A stretch of DNA of 64,000 nt from NCBI RefSeq assembly GCF_001639725.1, contig NZ_LTAW01000002.1:248001-312000 (forward strand), read 5' to 3'. Positions 27,180-35,214 of this stretch are shown here, piece after piece. Position numbers and translations under genes: made by a program. The stretch's first letter is position 1. Each line of letters begins with the position of its first letter. The stretch comes from Marinomonas atlantica (GTDB taxonomy: Bacteria > Pseudomonadota > Gammaproteobacteria > Pseudomonadales > Marinomonadaceae). Below the pieces are notes generated by a model. The model did not search any database. It worked only from the letters and a program-made list of their open reading frames with translations, and was not told the origin of the DNA.

Positions 27180-28056
27180 AATTTTCTCTATTAAATTTTT
27201 TTTTGAAAACTGATTTTATTATCTCTATTTCACCCTTGAAGGAGGTTTTTTCCCTGTATAGGAAATACCAATTGCAATCTATGCTCAAATCTTCATCATT
27301 GATTACATTGTAAAAAATGTTAGAATTATTTAATGTCCACTCTGAAAGACAGCTAATATATTCTTTATTATTGGATACTATCTTTAATATTGATGAGACT
27401 GAATCGATCTCTCTTATTGAATTGGGTGTGTGTCCACTTGGTCTAAATATTTTTTCAAACTCCATTTCTGGCTGATAGTATCTGCTGTAGGTGATGTAAG
27501 GCTTATTTGATATTTCTTCTACACTAATTTTTTTTGTTTTGAATATATCGTTTTCTTTGTTTGCAATAAATCTTAATTTGTCGGTTAGTATTAGTTCTGA
27601 ATTGATCTCTTTGGATTTTGTTGGAGAGTTTGTAATAATAAAATCAACTTTTCCTTCAAGTAGAGATTTTAAAATGTAATCGCTAGAAAATCTGCATATG
27701 TCTAGCCTGTTGGATATTTCACTTGGTATCTCAGAAAGTAAATCTTCGATCTTGTCGTAGCCTGAAATTCCCCATTTTATATATTGTTCAGAACGGCTGA
27801 TAACTATCGCATCTTCTTCAGCTCGCTTTGTTATATGGATAATTTTCTCAGCATCTTGCAAAAGTCTTTTTCCTGCCTCGGTCAGTAGTAGCCGTCTCCC
27901 AACAGAGTAGTATATTTTAACTGTCAACCTCTTCTCGATTTCATTTAATCGGTATGTTGCAGCGGGCTGAGTAATTCCAATAGATGATGCAGCTGCCTTT
28001 AAAGAGCCACATCGATCCAACTCTAAGATCATTTCATAATGTTTTACATCTAACAT
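27178..28056 (-). CDS. LysR-family transcriptional regulator
   Basis: A 292-residue regulator with an N-terminal winged helix (SLKAAASSIGITQPAATYRLNEIEKRL) and a substrate-binding-like effector domain. ATG 28056 (MLDVKHYEMI) follows GGAG at 8 bp; the frame opens 13 codons earlier without a site. It is divergent from the BCCT transporter gene across a 256-bp AT-rich gap, the usual arrangement for a LysR regulator and its target operon. The AT-rich coding sequence differs from host genes. Its inducer is probably the solute carried by the transporter (inference). Confidence 0.88.
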   Translation of the reverse strand: MLDVKHYEMILELDRCGSLKAAASSIGITQPAATYRLNEIEKRLTVKIYYSVGRRLLLTEAGKRLLQDAEKIIHITKRAEEDAIVISRSEQYIKWGISGYDKIEDLLSEIPSEISNRLDICRFSSDYILKSLLEGKVDFIITNSPTKSKEINSELILTDKLRFIANKENDIFKTKKISVEEISNKPYITYSRYYQPEMEFEKIFRPSGHTPNSIREIDSVSSILKIVSNNKEYISCLSEWTLNNSNIFYNVINDEDLSIDCNWYFLYREKTSFKGEIEIIKSVFKKKFNREN

Positions 28057-28312
28057 GAATACTGCTCCAAAATATAAGAACGACAAGATTACCAAATAAA
28101 ATACACTATAGCGTCACAAAAGTTACCTGTCTAATGTTTGTTTTAGTGTTTTTGTTTTTTTTAAATATATGATTTTAATGTGTTTTTTAAAATCGTTTGA
28201 GCTTGATAAAAAAAACATTGTAAATGTTATTATCTTCTTATTTTTAATTTGGTTTTTAGGTTGATAGTATGAGTTGGAAATAATATATAAGACATAAAAG
28301 GAACGAGAGAAA
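28057..28312. promoter_or_regulatory. divergent promoter region of lysR and the BCCT operon
   Basis: A very AT-rich 256-bp gap with several T/A tracts. An ACATTGTAAATGT-type dyad at about 28218-28230 is a candidate LysR contact site upstream of the transporter. AAAGGAA at 28300 is the ribosome binding site for the transporter gene. No promoter can be assigned with certainty. Confidence 0.4.
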
Positions 28313-29812
28313 ATGAATAATATGAAAATAAGGCCTTTAGCCTTCTATCCATCATTATTGATACTTGGGGTGTTTGGGTTCCTAAGTATTTACTCAGAAG
28401 ATGTTTTTATATCTGTTGCTAATAGCCTGCATGTTTGGCTTTTAGATGGATTCGGCTGGATGTATTTGATTACTGCATTTATGTTGGTTATATCGTGCAT
28501 ATTTGTGTATATATCTCCTATAGGAAACCTTGTTATTGGAGGTGAAGGTGCTTCAAAAATTCTATCAAAGTGGCAATGGGCATCTATAACTCTATGTAGT
28601 TCAGTTGCCATCGGCTTGCTTTTTTTTGCTTCGGCTGAGCCAATAATTAATATTTCTTATCCTTCTAAAATACTCGAAGGAAAGAGCTTGGCTGAAGTTT
28701 ACACATATTCCATAAGTGCCGTATACATGCATTGGTCATTAACAACTTATGCTTTATATAGCATCCCTGCTTTGGCATTCGCAATTGCATACTATAATTA
28801 TAATAAAGATTTTAGTATTTCATCGGCAATGTTTGTTGGCCGGAAACTGGTTATACATAAAAGCTTGAAGGAAATAATAGATTCAGTCGCTTTAATTGCA
28901 TTGGTCTCAGGTATGATAACTTCGCTCGGAACAAGTATTTTAATGCTTGAAGGTGGAGTAAACTTTCTATTTGAAACCTCTATAGATTCAGATTACTTGG
29001 CGCTTATTGCAATGCTGGTTATGGTTTTTTCGACTATTTCTGCCGCATCTGGATTACAAAAAGGAATAGCGTTTCTTTCAAGTTGGAATACAAAAGCATT
29101 TTTGGTTTTTTCATTTTTGGTTTTAATATTAGGGCCGACGAGTTTTATTGCTCATGCGAGTCTTGATAGCTTAGCTATGTATATTAGCAATTTCGTCAAT
29201 TTTAGCTTAGACACAGGTGTTATAAGAGACGACTCTTGGCCTAAAGACTGGACGGTATTTTTCTGGGCTAATTGGTATGCTTGGGCACCTATAGTAGCAA
29301 TTTTCCTAGGGAAAATTTCGAAAGGATACACGGTCAAGCAATTTATGGTCTTTAACGTAGTTTTGCCAGCCATCTTTGTTTTGTTTTGGTGTGGTATATT
29401 TGGTTCTTACTCTATCTATTTGGAAATTACACAGGATGGGTTACTTTCTGACACTTTCTCTCAGAAAGGACCGGGTGCAATAATATGGCAGTTACTGGCG
29501 GACTTGCCTTTCTCAACTTTCTTCATAGCAACATTCTTAATTATATCATTCGTTTCTTATGTTACTGCCGCTGATTCTTCGATTGATGCGATATCAGGTA
29601 CTTGCATAAATAATCCTGGAGAAAAGTCACCTCTTTTTATAAAGCTTATTTGGGGCGGGATAATTGCTCTTCTATCAACTGTATTAACAATAAATAGTGG
29701 ATTGGATGGATTGAAATTGGTCTCAACAATAGGAGGGTTCTTTGGAATGATAATTGTTCTATTTTCACAATACTCTCTTTTGACGTACTGCTATATTAAA
29801 TCAAATAAATAG
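28313..29812 (+). CDS. BCCT-family betaine/carnitine/choline-type transporter
   Basis: A 499-residue secondary transporter with about 12 membrane helices. The BCCT signature region is present as TVFFWANWYAWAPIVAIFLGK followed by ISKGYT. The helix MHWSLTTYALYSIPALAFA corresponds to the substrate-helix region (usual FHWGLHAWAIY). BCCT proteins import quaternary ammonium or sulfonium compounds such as betaine, carnitine, choline or DMSP. Short N- and C-termini argue for a catabolic uptake role rather than osmosensing (inference). The dioxygenase gene starts 10 bp downstream. Confidence 0.92.
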   Translation: MNNMKIRPLAFYPSLLILGVFGFLSIYSEDVFISVANSLHVWLLDGFGWMYLITAFMLVISCIFVYISPIGNLVIGGEGASKILSKWQWASITLCSSVAIGLLFFASAEPIINISYPSKILEGKSLAEVYTYSISAVYMHWSLTTYALYSIPALAFAIAYYNYNKDFSISSAMFVGRKLVIHKSLKEIIDSVALIALVSGMITSLGTSILMLEGGVNFLFETSIDSDYLALIAMLVMVFSTISAASGLQKGIAFLSSWNTKAFLVFSFLVLILGPTSFIAHASLDSLAMYISNFVNFSLDTGVIRDDSWPKDWTVFFWANWYAWAPIVAIFLGKISKGYTVKQFMVFNVVLPAIFVLFWCGIFGSYSIYLEITQDGLLSDTFSQKGPGAIIWQLLADLPFSTFFIATFLIISFVSYVTAADSSIDAISGTCINNPGEKSPLFIKLIWGGIIALLSTVLTINSGLDGLKLVSTIGGFFGMIIVLFSQYSLLTYCYIKSNK

Positions 29813-29822
29813 TGAGGAAAAA

Positions 29823-30677
29823 ATGAACTCAAATTTGGATTTTCTAATTGAAAACATCAATCTTGATTTGTACCCTATTCATAATAAAGGTTGTGAAGAT
29901 TATAAATTGGCTGTATCAAATTTTAGAATTCAATTAGATGAATTTGGTTGTGCACATCTTCAAAATTTTATAAAAGATGAAAAACTTACTTTAATTAAAG
30001 AGCAAAGTGAAAGTGTTGCAAGTTTAGCACACTATCATGAGAATGAGATTACGCCATATGCTACTGAGGTCGATAAATCACTGGATAAGAGTCATCCTAT
30101 TAATAGACTGCAAAAATTTAGTAATGGTTTTGTTGCTAAAGACTTGCTTCCAGAAGAGATGATCATTAAAAACCTCTATAAAAATGATTTTTTTAAAAGC
30201 TTTATCGCTGATTGTCTCGATCTGGATGTCATATATGAATACGAAGATCCTATAGCGGGCTTAGTTATCAATGTAATGCCGGAAGATACGGCACTGCCTT
30301 GGCATTTTGATACCAATGAATTCATCGTCAGCTTAATGACCCGTAAGCCTGAGAGTGGCGGTGAGTTTCAGTATTCGCCTAGCATAAGACAGCCAGGCAA
30401 CGAAAATTATCAAGGGGTGCAAGAGATTCTAGATGGCGATATGTCCAGTGTTAAATCTTTAACGCTGGACACTGGAGATCTTCAGCTTTTTAAAGGTCGA
30501 TTCTCAATGCATCGTGTTGCTCCTTGTAAAGGAACACGCTTGTGCGCACTTTTTGGTTACTCAGATAAAGAAGGTGTAATGGGAAGAGTTAAGCGAACTA
30601 AAGATGTTTATGGACGCGTTACTCAAGCTCATATTGATGCAGAGCTAAAAGTTCGTGAAGATGGGTTGGCGGGTTAA
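29823..30677 (+). CDS. Fe(II)/2-oxoglutarate-dependent dioxygenase, HalD/BesD-like group
   Basis: A 284-residue cytosolic oxygenase. The iron triad is H161, D163 (WHFDTNEF) and H230 (SMHRVAP), with R239 placed to bind 2-oxoglutarate. The segments SGGEFQYSP and GDLQLFKGRFSMHRV resemble the amino-acid halogenase/hydroxylase group HalD/BesD, but those halogenases replace the aspartate by glycine. With D163 present this should hydroxylate (or demethylate), not halogenate. Position between a BCCT transporter and an M24 enzyme suggests it oxidises the imported solute. The 5' third is visibly more AT-rich than the remainder. Exact substrate unknown. Confidence 0.8.
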   Translation: MNSNLDFLIENINLDLYPIHNKGCEDYKLAVSNFRIQLDEFGCAHLQNFIKDEKLTLIKEQSESVASLAHYHENEITPYATEVDKSLDKSHPINRLQKFSNGFVAKDLLPEEMIIKNLYKNDFFKSFIADCLDLDVIYEYEDPIAGLVINVMPEDTALPWHFDTNEFIVSLMTRKPESGGEFQYSPSIRQPGNENYQGVQEILDGDMSSVKSLTLDTGDLQLFKGRFSMHRVAPCKGTRLCALFGYSDKEGVMGRVKRTKDVYGRVTQAHIDAELKVREDGLAG

Positions 30678-30720
30678 TAATTTTTCAATTTGAAATTATA
30701 TAATTTCTAATGGTGTATAT

Positions 30721-31944
30721 ATGCTTTACGATAGTTACGATTTTTTTAACTCTGAGATTGACATCGAACTCGAAAATAGAGTTTCTAAATATCGATTAGA
30801 TAGATTAAGAGAGCAATTAGTTGCTTTCAAATTGGATGCGGTAGTTTTATTTGAACCTGTAAACATCCGTTACGCATGTGGAGTGCGTAATATGCAGGTA
30901 TATTCTCAACGCAATCCAGCACGATACTTAATTGTTCCAGCTGACGGCCCTGTAGCGTTGTTTGAATACAGATCCTGTGCTCACCTAGCAAAAAATGCGG
31001 TTACGATTGATGAAATTCATCCGGCAAGCGCAGTGATGCCCCTCCATAGTGGTGATCATTCACATAGGCACGTTAACAATTTCATTAACTCGCTGAAGGA
31101 CGTACTGAGTCGTTCTAAGAAAGAGTTTGGCACGATCGGTATTGAGTCGGCTCCAACAGAATTACTGTCAGCAACGATTAAAGAAGGTTTTGATGTTATC
31201 GATGCATCTCGACCAATCGAAGTAGCGAAGTCGATAAAGAGTCTTGATGAGCTTGTTCTGATCGCTCGTTCAGTAACACTCACAGAAAAAGCCATGGCTA
31301 CATTAGAGTCAAGCTTGAGGCCCGGTATTACCGAGAACGAAGCTTGGGCCATTTTTAATAAAGAAGTTCTATCAACGGGAGGAGAATATGCGGAAACGAG
31401 ATTATTTTCTTCAGGCGATAGAACGAACCCTTGGTTTCAAGAGTGTTCAGACAAAGTCATGGAAGCAGGTGAGCTTGTTGCATTTGATACCGATACAGTC
31501 GGTGTGCATGGGTACTACACAGACTTCTCAAGAACATTTTTGATCCCAGGTGTCGAACCAACCAGCTATCAGAAAGATCTTTACAAAACCTCTTTTGAAG
31601 AAATTGAAACAAACATCGAGTTATTAAAACCCGGTATGAGTTTTAAAGAGTATTCAGAAAAGGCATGGCGAATTCCGAAGGAGTTCCAAAAAAATAGATA
31701 TCTAGCTGTTGTTCATGGGTGTGGTATGACGGGCGAGTGGCCAATAATATCTCACCATTTAGATTGGGATGATGTGGGGTATGACGGTATTATATTGCCA
31801 GGAATGACGCTATGCGTTGAATCTTATATAGGGCATGAAAATGGTTCTGAAGGGGTTAAGTTAGAAGAACAAGTACTTGTCACAGAAAGTGGTGTTAGAC
31901 GAATGTCTTCTTATGGCTATGATGAGAAATTATTGAGCAATTAA
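30721..31944 (+). CDS. M24-family metalloenzyme, DddP-like
   Basis: A 407-residue 'pita-bread' enzyme (creatinase/aminopeptidase P fold). It closely resembles the DMSP lyase DddP in ETRLFSSGDRTNPWFQEC. Six metal ligands, D256, D258, D268, H332, E367 and E382, are all at a constant offset of 39 from DddP ligands D295, D297, D307, H371, E406 and E421 (numbers recalled). DddP Y366 is kept as Y327, but the proposed catalytic D377 is G338 here. It is therefore a binuclear-metal relative with possibly another reaction: hydrolysis or lysis of a betaine-like solute. It lies 43 bp after the dioxygenase gene and ends at a terminator. Confidence 0.78.
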   Translation: MLYDSYDFFNSEIDIELENRVSKYRLDRLREQLVAFKLDAVVLFEPVNIRYACGVRNMQVYSQRNPARYLIVPADGPVALFEYRSCAHLAKNAVTIDEIHPASAVMPLHSGDHSHRHVNNFINSLKDVLSRSKKEFGTIGIESAPTELLSATIKEGFDVIDASRPIEVAKSIKSLDELVLIARSVTLTEKAMATLESSLRPGITENEAWAIFNKEVLSTGGEYAETRLFSSGDRTNPWFQECSDKVMEAGELVAFDTDTVGVHGYYTDFSRTFLIPGVEPTSYQKDLYKTSFEEIETNIELLKPGMSFKEYSEKAWRIPKEFQKNRYLAVVHGCGMTGEWPIISHHLDWDDVGYDGIILPGMTLCVESYIGHENGSEGVKLEEQVLVTESGVRRMSSYGYDEKLLSN

Positions 31945-31992
31945 TTGATTTTCAAAAGAGCTCTATCTCGTTAGAAGTTCTATCGAGCTTAT

Positions 31993-32015
31993 GCCCTGCA
32001 TGCAGGGCTTTTTTT
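31993..32015 (+). terminator. intrinsic terminator
   Basis: The palindrome GCCCTGCATGCAGGGC (31993-32008) is followed by seven Ts. It ends the BCCT-dioxygenase-M24 transcript. Confidence 0.9.
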
Positions 32016-32087
32016 AGAATTAATTAGTAAATAAAGTTTTTGGTTTTTATATTTAATTCCCTGCTCAAGATTTTAAAAGGGCGTAAA

Positions 32088-32489
32088 TTGCGTAGATTTA
32101 TTGTTGATACAACTGCAACAGTAATATTTTTCACTGCTCTTGCTGCTTTTACAGAATTGTATTTTTCTGAAATGAATGTTGAGGAAGTATTAATTACTCG
32201 TACTTTAATGATACCGATAATGATTTTAACAGGTCGTCCTTACGGTATTTGGAGAGATTGGTTCATATCCAAATTAAATCCAAATAAGTTTTTAAGTAGA
32301 GTTATAGTGGATTGTGTTTCATTTGTTTCATTTCAAATGCCAATATATGCCGCAACACTTTTTATTGTTGGGGTTGAAGTTAGTGAAACTATAACACTTA
32401 TTTTTTCAGCAACGATTGCTATGGTATTAGTTAGTCGTCCATTTGGGCTATTCCTTGAAAAGATGAGGTGTTGGACTAAATCCGATTAA
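32088..32489 (+). CDS. AlaE-like L-alanine exporter family protein
   Basis: A 133-residue membrane protein with four hydrophobic segments. It matches the AlaE pattern: VDTTATVIF, then LITRTLMIPIMILTGRPYGIWRD and a closing RPFGLFLE region. AlaE exports L-alanine from E. coli. The TTG at 32088 was chosen because AAAGGG lies 6 bp upstream; the frame is open to a TTG at 32040, which would add 16 residues but has no site. It follows the terminator of the M24 gene, so it is a separate unit. Alanine release during solute catabolism is one possible reason for its place here (inference). Confidence 0.68.
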   Translation: MRRFIVDTTATVIFFTALAAFTELYFSEMNVEEVLITRTLMIPIMILTGRPYGIWRDWFISKLNPNKFLSRVIVDCVSFVSFQMPIYAATLFIVGVEVSETITLIFSATIAMVLVSRPFGLFLEKMRCWTKSD

Positions 32490-32581
32490 CTATTTCGCTT
32501 TAAAGTACTCTAATAATTGAATCAATAAACATCCCGTTGTGGATATTGCTATCACAATAAATATAAAAAAGGAGATGCTAA

Positions 32582-33187
32582 ATGACAGTTTTGTTATACA
32601 TTGATGGTAAAGACCAAGCCGCAACCCTAAATAAAACGTTTAATCGTCTTGATCCAGTGACCGGTGAAGTTGCTTCCCAAGCTGCTGCTACATCAAAAGA
32701 AAATGCCCTCGAAGCAGTTGCTGCGGCGCACACTGCATTCGCGTCTTGGAGCAACACTACACCAGCCGAACGACGTGCGTTACTTAATAAAGCTGCAGAT
32801 ATCATGAACAGCAAAAGCGATGAGTTTGTTGCCGCCATGATTACCGAAACTGGGGCGACAGGCCCTTGGGCAGGGTTTAACGTTTCGCTTGCTGCAGGCC
32901 ATATTCGAGAAGCTGCGGCACTGACTACTCACATTAATGGCGAAGTAATCCCGTCTAACAAGCTAGGCACCTTAGCCATGTCTGTCTGTAAGCCTAAGGG
33001 CGTTTGTTTAGCGATGGCTCCTTGGAACGCTCCTGTAATTCTTGGTGCTCGTGCTATTGCAACGCCACTGGCCTGCGGTAATACCGTGATTTTAAAAAGC
33101 TCTGAGTTTTGCCCGTTAACTCACCGATTGATCGTGGACTGCTTTATCGAAGCAGGTTTCCCAGCGGGTACTGTGAATGTGCTAACT
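32582..33187 (+). pseudogene. aldehyde dehydrogenase (vanillin/benzaldehyde dehydrogenase-like), 3'-truncated
   Basis: The first 201 residues of an NAD-dependent aldehyde dehydrogenase that would normally have about 480. The blocks MAPWNAPVILGARAIATPLAC and GNTVILKSSEFCP are typical of the vanillin/salicylaldehyde dehydrogenase group. The catalytic glutamate and cysteine would lie beyond the break. At about 33184-33187 the sequence turns into the antisense of an integrase gene, and the frame ends at 33223 after a few foreign codons. AAGGAG precedes the ATG, so a truncated protein may still be made. Composition is host-like, unlike the module to its left. Confidence 0.85.
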
Positions 33188-34275
33188 CGAAATAGCATTT
33201 CTGTCGTTGTATGGCCCATCTGACGAGCTATCCACTCTGGGTTTTCATCAGACGCTAACCATAGTGTCGCAGCGGTATGTCGCGTTTGATAAGGGCGTCG
33301 AGACTTGAGACCAAGGAGTCTAAGTAGCGGATGCCAGACACGTTTAGTGACAGTATCGCGTCTGAGCGGCATGCCATCCGGACTGCTGAACACAAGCTCT
33401 TGTTGACCTGTCATCTTATATTGATCTTGCAGTGCATCGTATACGGGCTGAGACATCTGTATATCACGCTGTGAGCCGTCGGTCTTTGTATAAGTAAACT
33501 CGTTGTTTACCCAAGTTTCACGGACGAGAATAAGGCGTTTCTCGAAGTCTACGTAGTTCCATTTCAATCCATCTATTTCGCCTGTTCGCATACCTGTAAA
33601 AAAACGAGTGACGAAATAGGGTCTGAAATCTTGTCTCACATTGCTGATAATGAGGTTAACTTCTTCAAGGGAGAAAGGCTCAATGTCGGACTTGTTAACT
33701 TTCAAGGATTTGATTCCTTTCCATGGCGATGTAAACTCGTATCGATCAGCGGCTTCATTCAAGATCATTCTTAACGGCGTCATAATTTTATTAACTGATG
33801 CTAGTTTAAGAGGGCTGTTTTTTCGCTTCGGATCTTTGGCGAGAGTTGAGCGAAAATTCAATATGTCTGCTTTAGTGATGCTGCTGATCTCTTCATTTCC
33901 AAAATGATCCAGTAGATACGCTGTCATAACGGCTCGGACGGATTTTGTGTATGAAGAGCGCCACTCGATAGTCTTCTCTGAAAACCACAGTTCAGCAAAC
34001 TCTGCAAAAGTCGGTGTTGTTTGATTCGCTTTTGCATGATGCTCAATAGCAAGATCTGTATTAGCCTTGAGCATCTCTCCTTTTTTGCTTTTGGGGAAAT
34101 ACTCCCAGTACTTGAACGTTCCTAGAGTGATTTCAGCCTCAATCCGGTCGAGGATTTGTTTGACACGTTTTCGGTTAGCTGGTGTATCAGGAAGTTTCGT
34201 TTGTTCTCGATACCGTTCGCCGTTGTAGCGAAAATCCATTTGCAGTTTGCCTGCTCTGACGTTAATGGTTCCCAT
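33184..34275 (-). pseudogene. tyrosine recombinase (island integrase), 3'-truncated
   Basis: A phage-type integrase with an N-terminal arm-binding domain (FRYNGERYREQTKL), a core-binding domain and a catalytic domain. It shows the box I arginine (FFTGMRTGEIDGL), a RPYQTRHTAATLWLA segment and QMGHTTTEMLF. About 364 native residues remain. The catalytic tyrosine normally follows FRVYSR; here, after FRV, the frame runs into antisense aldehyde dehydrogenase and ends at 33121. The nucleophile is therefore lost and recombination activity is not expected. A GGAGAGAG site precedes the start and overlaps the end of the excisionase frame. Confidence 0.88.
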
Positions 34276-34285
34276 ATCTCTCTCC

Positions 34286-34500
34286 TTATTGAAGGCCAGT
34301 CATAAGAGTTTGAATGGCAGGAGCCTTGAACATGTCTTCTTCAATTTGCTCCCAAATATAAAGGATCTTTCTCCGCCAAAAGGACGAAAATAATGAATGC
34401 CTTCAATGAGAACTGTGTCCTTAAGCTTGCGGCGAATAGTCTTAGCGTCATACTTAATGCGACCAGAAAGCTCTTCGGTTGTGAGGTATGTTTGTGACAT
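34286..34500 (-). pseudogene. excisionase-like DNA-binding protein, frameshifted
   Basis: Begins MSQTYLTTEELSGRIKYDAK, the helix-turn-helix start typical of Xis/AlpA-type proteins beside integrases. After FGGE the frame shifts: the family-like continuation RKILYIWEQIEEDMFKAPAI occurs in another frame and ends at 34286 just inside the integrase ribosome binding site. A single extra base near 34371-34376 explains it. The unshifted frame gives a 66-residue product ending at 34300. Confidence 0.7.
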
Positions 34501-34530
34501 AATACTTCTCCTGTAAGTTAAAAAGTATTT

Positions 34531-34620
34531 CAGAAGATATATTTGATCTTCTGTAGATCATCGTGACCTCAAAATAATCTTTTGCAAGTCTTTTTGGTTT
34601 ACAGGAGGTTATTTTGAGGT
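34531..34620. promoter_or_regulatory. paired inverted repeats between xis-int and the XRE gene
   Basis: CAGAAGAT/ATCTTCTG (34531-34553, 7-bp spacer) and ACCTCAAAATAA/TTATTTTGAGGT (34566-34577 and 34609-34620, 31-bp spacer) are perfect inverted repeats in the divergent gap. They are probable operators for the XRE protein or Xis binding sites. The second pair flanks the likely promoter and SD of the XRE gene. Confidence 0.5.
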
Positions 34621-34627
34621 TTTAAAG

Positions 34628-34858
34628 ATGATTAAGTGTCACTTATCAAAGCTCATGGGTGAGAAGAAACTGAAGATTTCAGATGTCGCGAAAGACACGG
34701 GAATCAATAGAGGGACCATTACTCGCCTGTATCATGAGACCGCTGTTCGAGTTGAATTTGAAGTTCTAGAGCAGCTTTGCGTATACCTAGGATGCGATAT
34801 TGCGGATTTATTGGAGTTAGGTACGGACGATGCTAAAGATAAAGAGGCAGACGATTGA
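34628..34858 (+). CDS. small XRE-family transcriptional regulator
   Basis: A 76-residue Cro/CI-like protein with a helix-turn-helix (KISDVAKDTGINRGTITRLYHE) followed by a short acidic tail. Small XRE proteins of this size are common repressors in integrated elements and here would control the divergent xis-int promoter. An AGGAGG sequence occurs upstream at 34603-34608, and the ATG follows a second weaker purine stretch. Confidence 0.85.
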   Translation: MIKCHLSKLMGEKKLKISDVAKDTGINRGTITRLYHETAVRVEFEVLEQLCVYLGCDIADLLELGTDDAKDKEADD

Positions 34859-35137
34859 GTTATCGTGACTGAATTTGTCAGTAATTAGCTGGTTTAACTT
34901 TGAGTAATTTAAATTTTTTATAGGTATGTGAGGCTTAACGATCAGCATCGCATATTTGGAGTGATGGGCACCAAATAGTCACTTTTTGGTCACAAGTGAA
35001 AGATAGGGCAAGAGTGACTAAAAAAAGCAAAGGCCTCTGTAATAGATTTGGATTTGGTCCGTCAAATGTTGATTACAGAGAAAAATGACAATCAATGAAT
35101 CTAAAGGGGTGTTTATCTCATTGATTTTATTGGGAAG

Positions 35138-35214
35138 TGGTACACCCGAAAGGATTTGAACCTTCGACCTCACCCTCCGGAGGGGTGCGCTCTATCCAGC
35201 TGAGCTACGGGTGC
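35138..35214 (-). tRNA. tRNA-Arg (anticodon CCG)
   Basis: A complete 77-nt tRNA with encoded CCA. The acceptor stem GCACCCG/CGGGTGT has one terminal G-U pair. The D arm (AGCTCAGCTGGATAGAGC), the anticodon stem CACCC/GGGTG around loop CTCCGGA and the T arm with GGTTCAAATCC are all present. It is the insertion target of the island; its 3' half is duplicated at 23228. Confidence 0.96.

Larger units (their letters stand above)
23228..35170. mobile_element. tRNA-Arg-integrated genomic island, about 11.9 kb, immobilised
   Basis: Bounded by the direct repeats at 23228-23260 and 35138-35170. It holds the expected integrase/excisionase/regulator set next to the tRNA end, an IS5-group insertion, several broken genes, and an AT-rich central metabolic module. 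Because the integrase lost its C-terminus and the excisionase is frameshifted, the element should not excise by itself. No phage structural or conjugation genes are present. Flanking genes (cytochrome lipoprotein, DUF4394 protein) have host-like composition. Confidence 0.82.

Noticed and set aside
29823-30677. Calling the dioxygenase a halogenase
   Set aside because: The iron triad has Asp (HxD). Known halogenases of this group have Gly or Ala at this position to leave room for chloride.
30721-31944. Calling the M24 gene dddP (DMSP lyase) outright
   Set aside because: The metal site and several blocks match, but the proposed catalytic aspartate is glycine and the protein lacks about 40 N-terminal residues of DddP. 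Family-level naming is safer.
23228-35170. Island interpreted as a prophage
   Set aside because: Only integrase, excisionase and an XRE regulator are phage-like. No capsid, tail, portal, lysis or replication genes are present.
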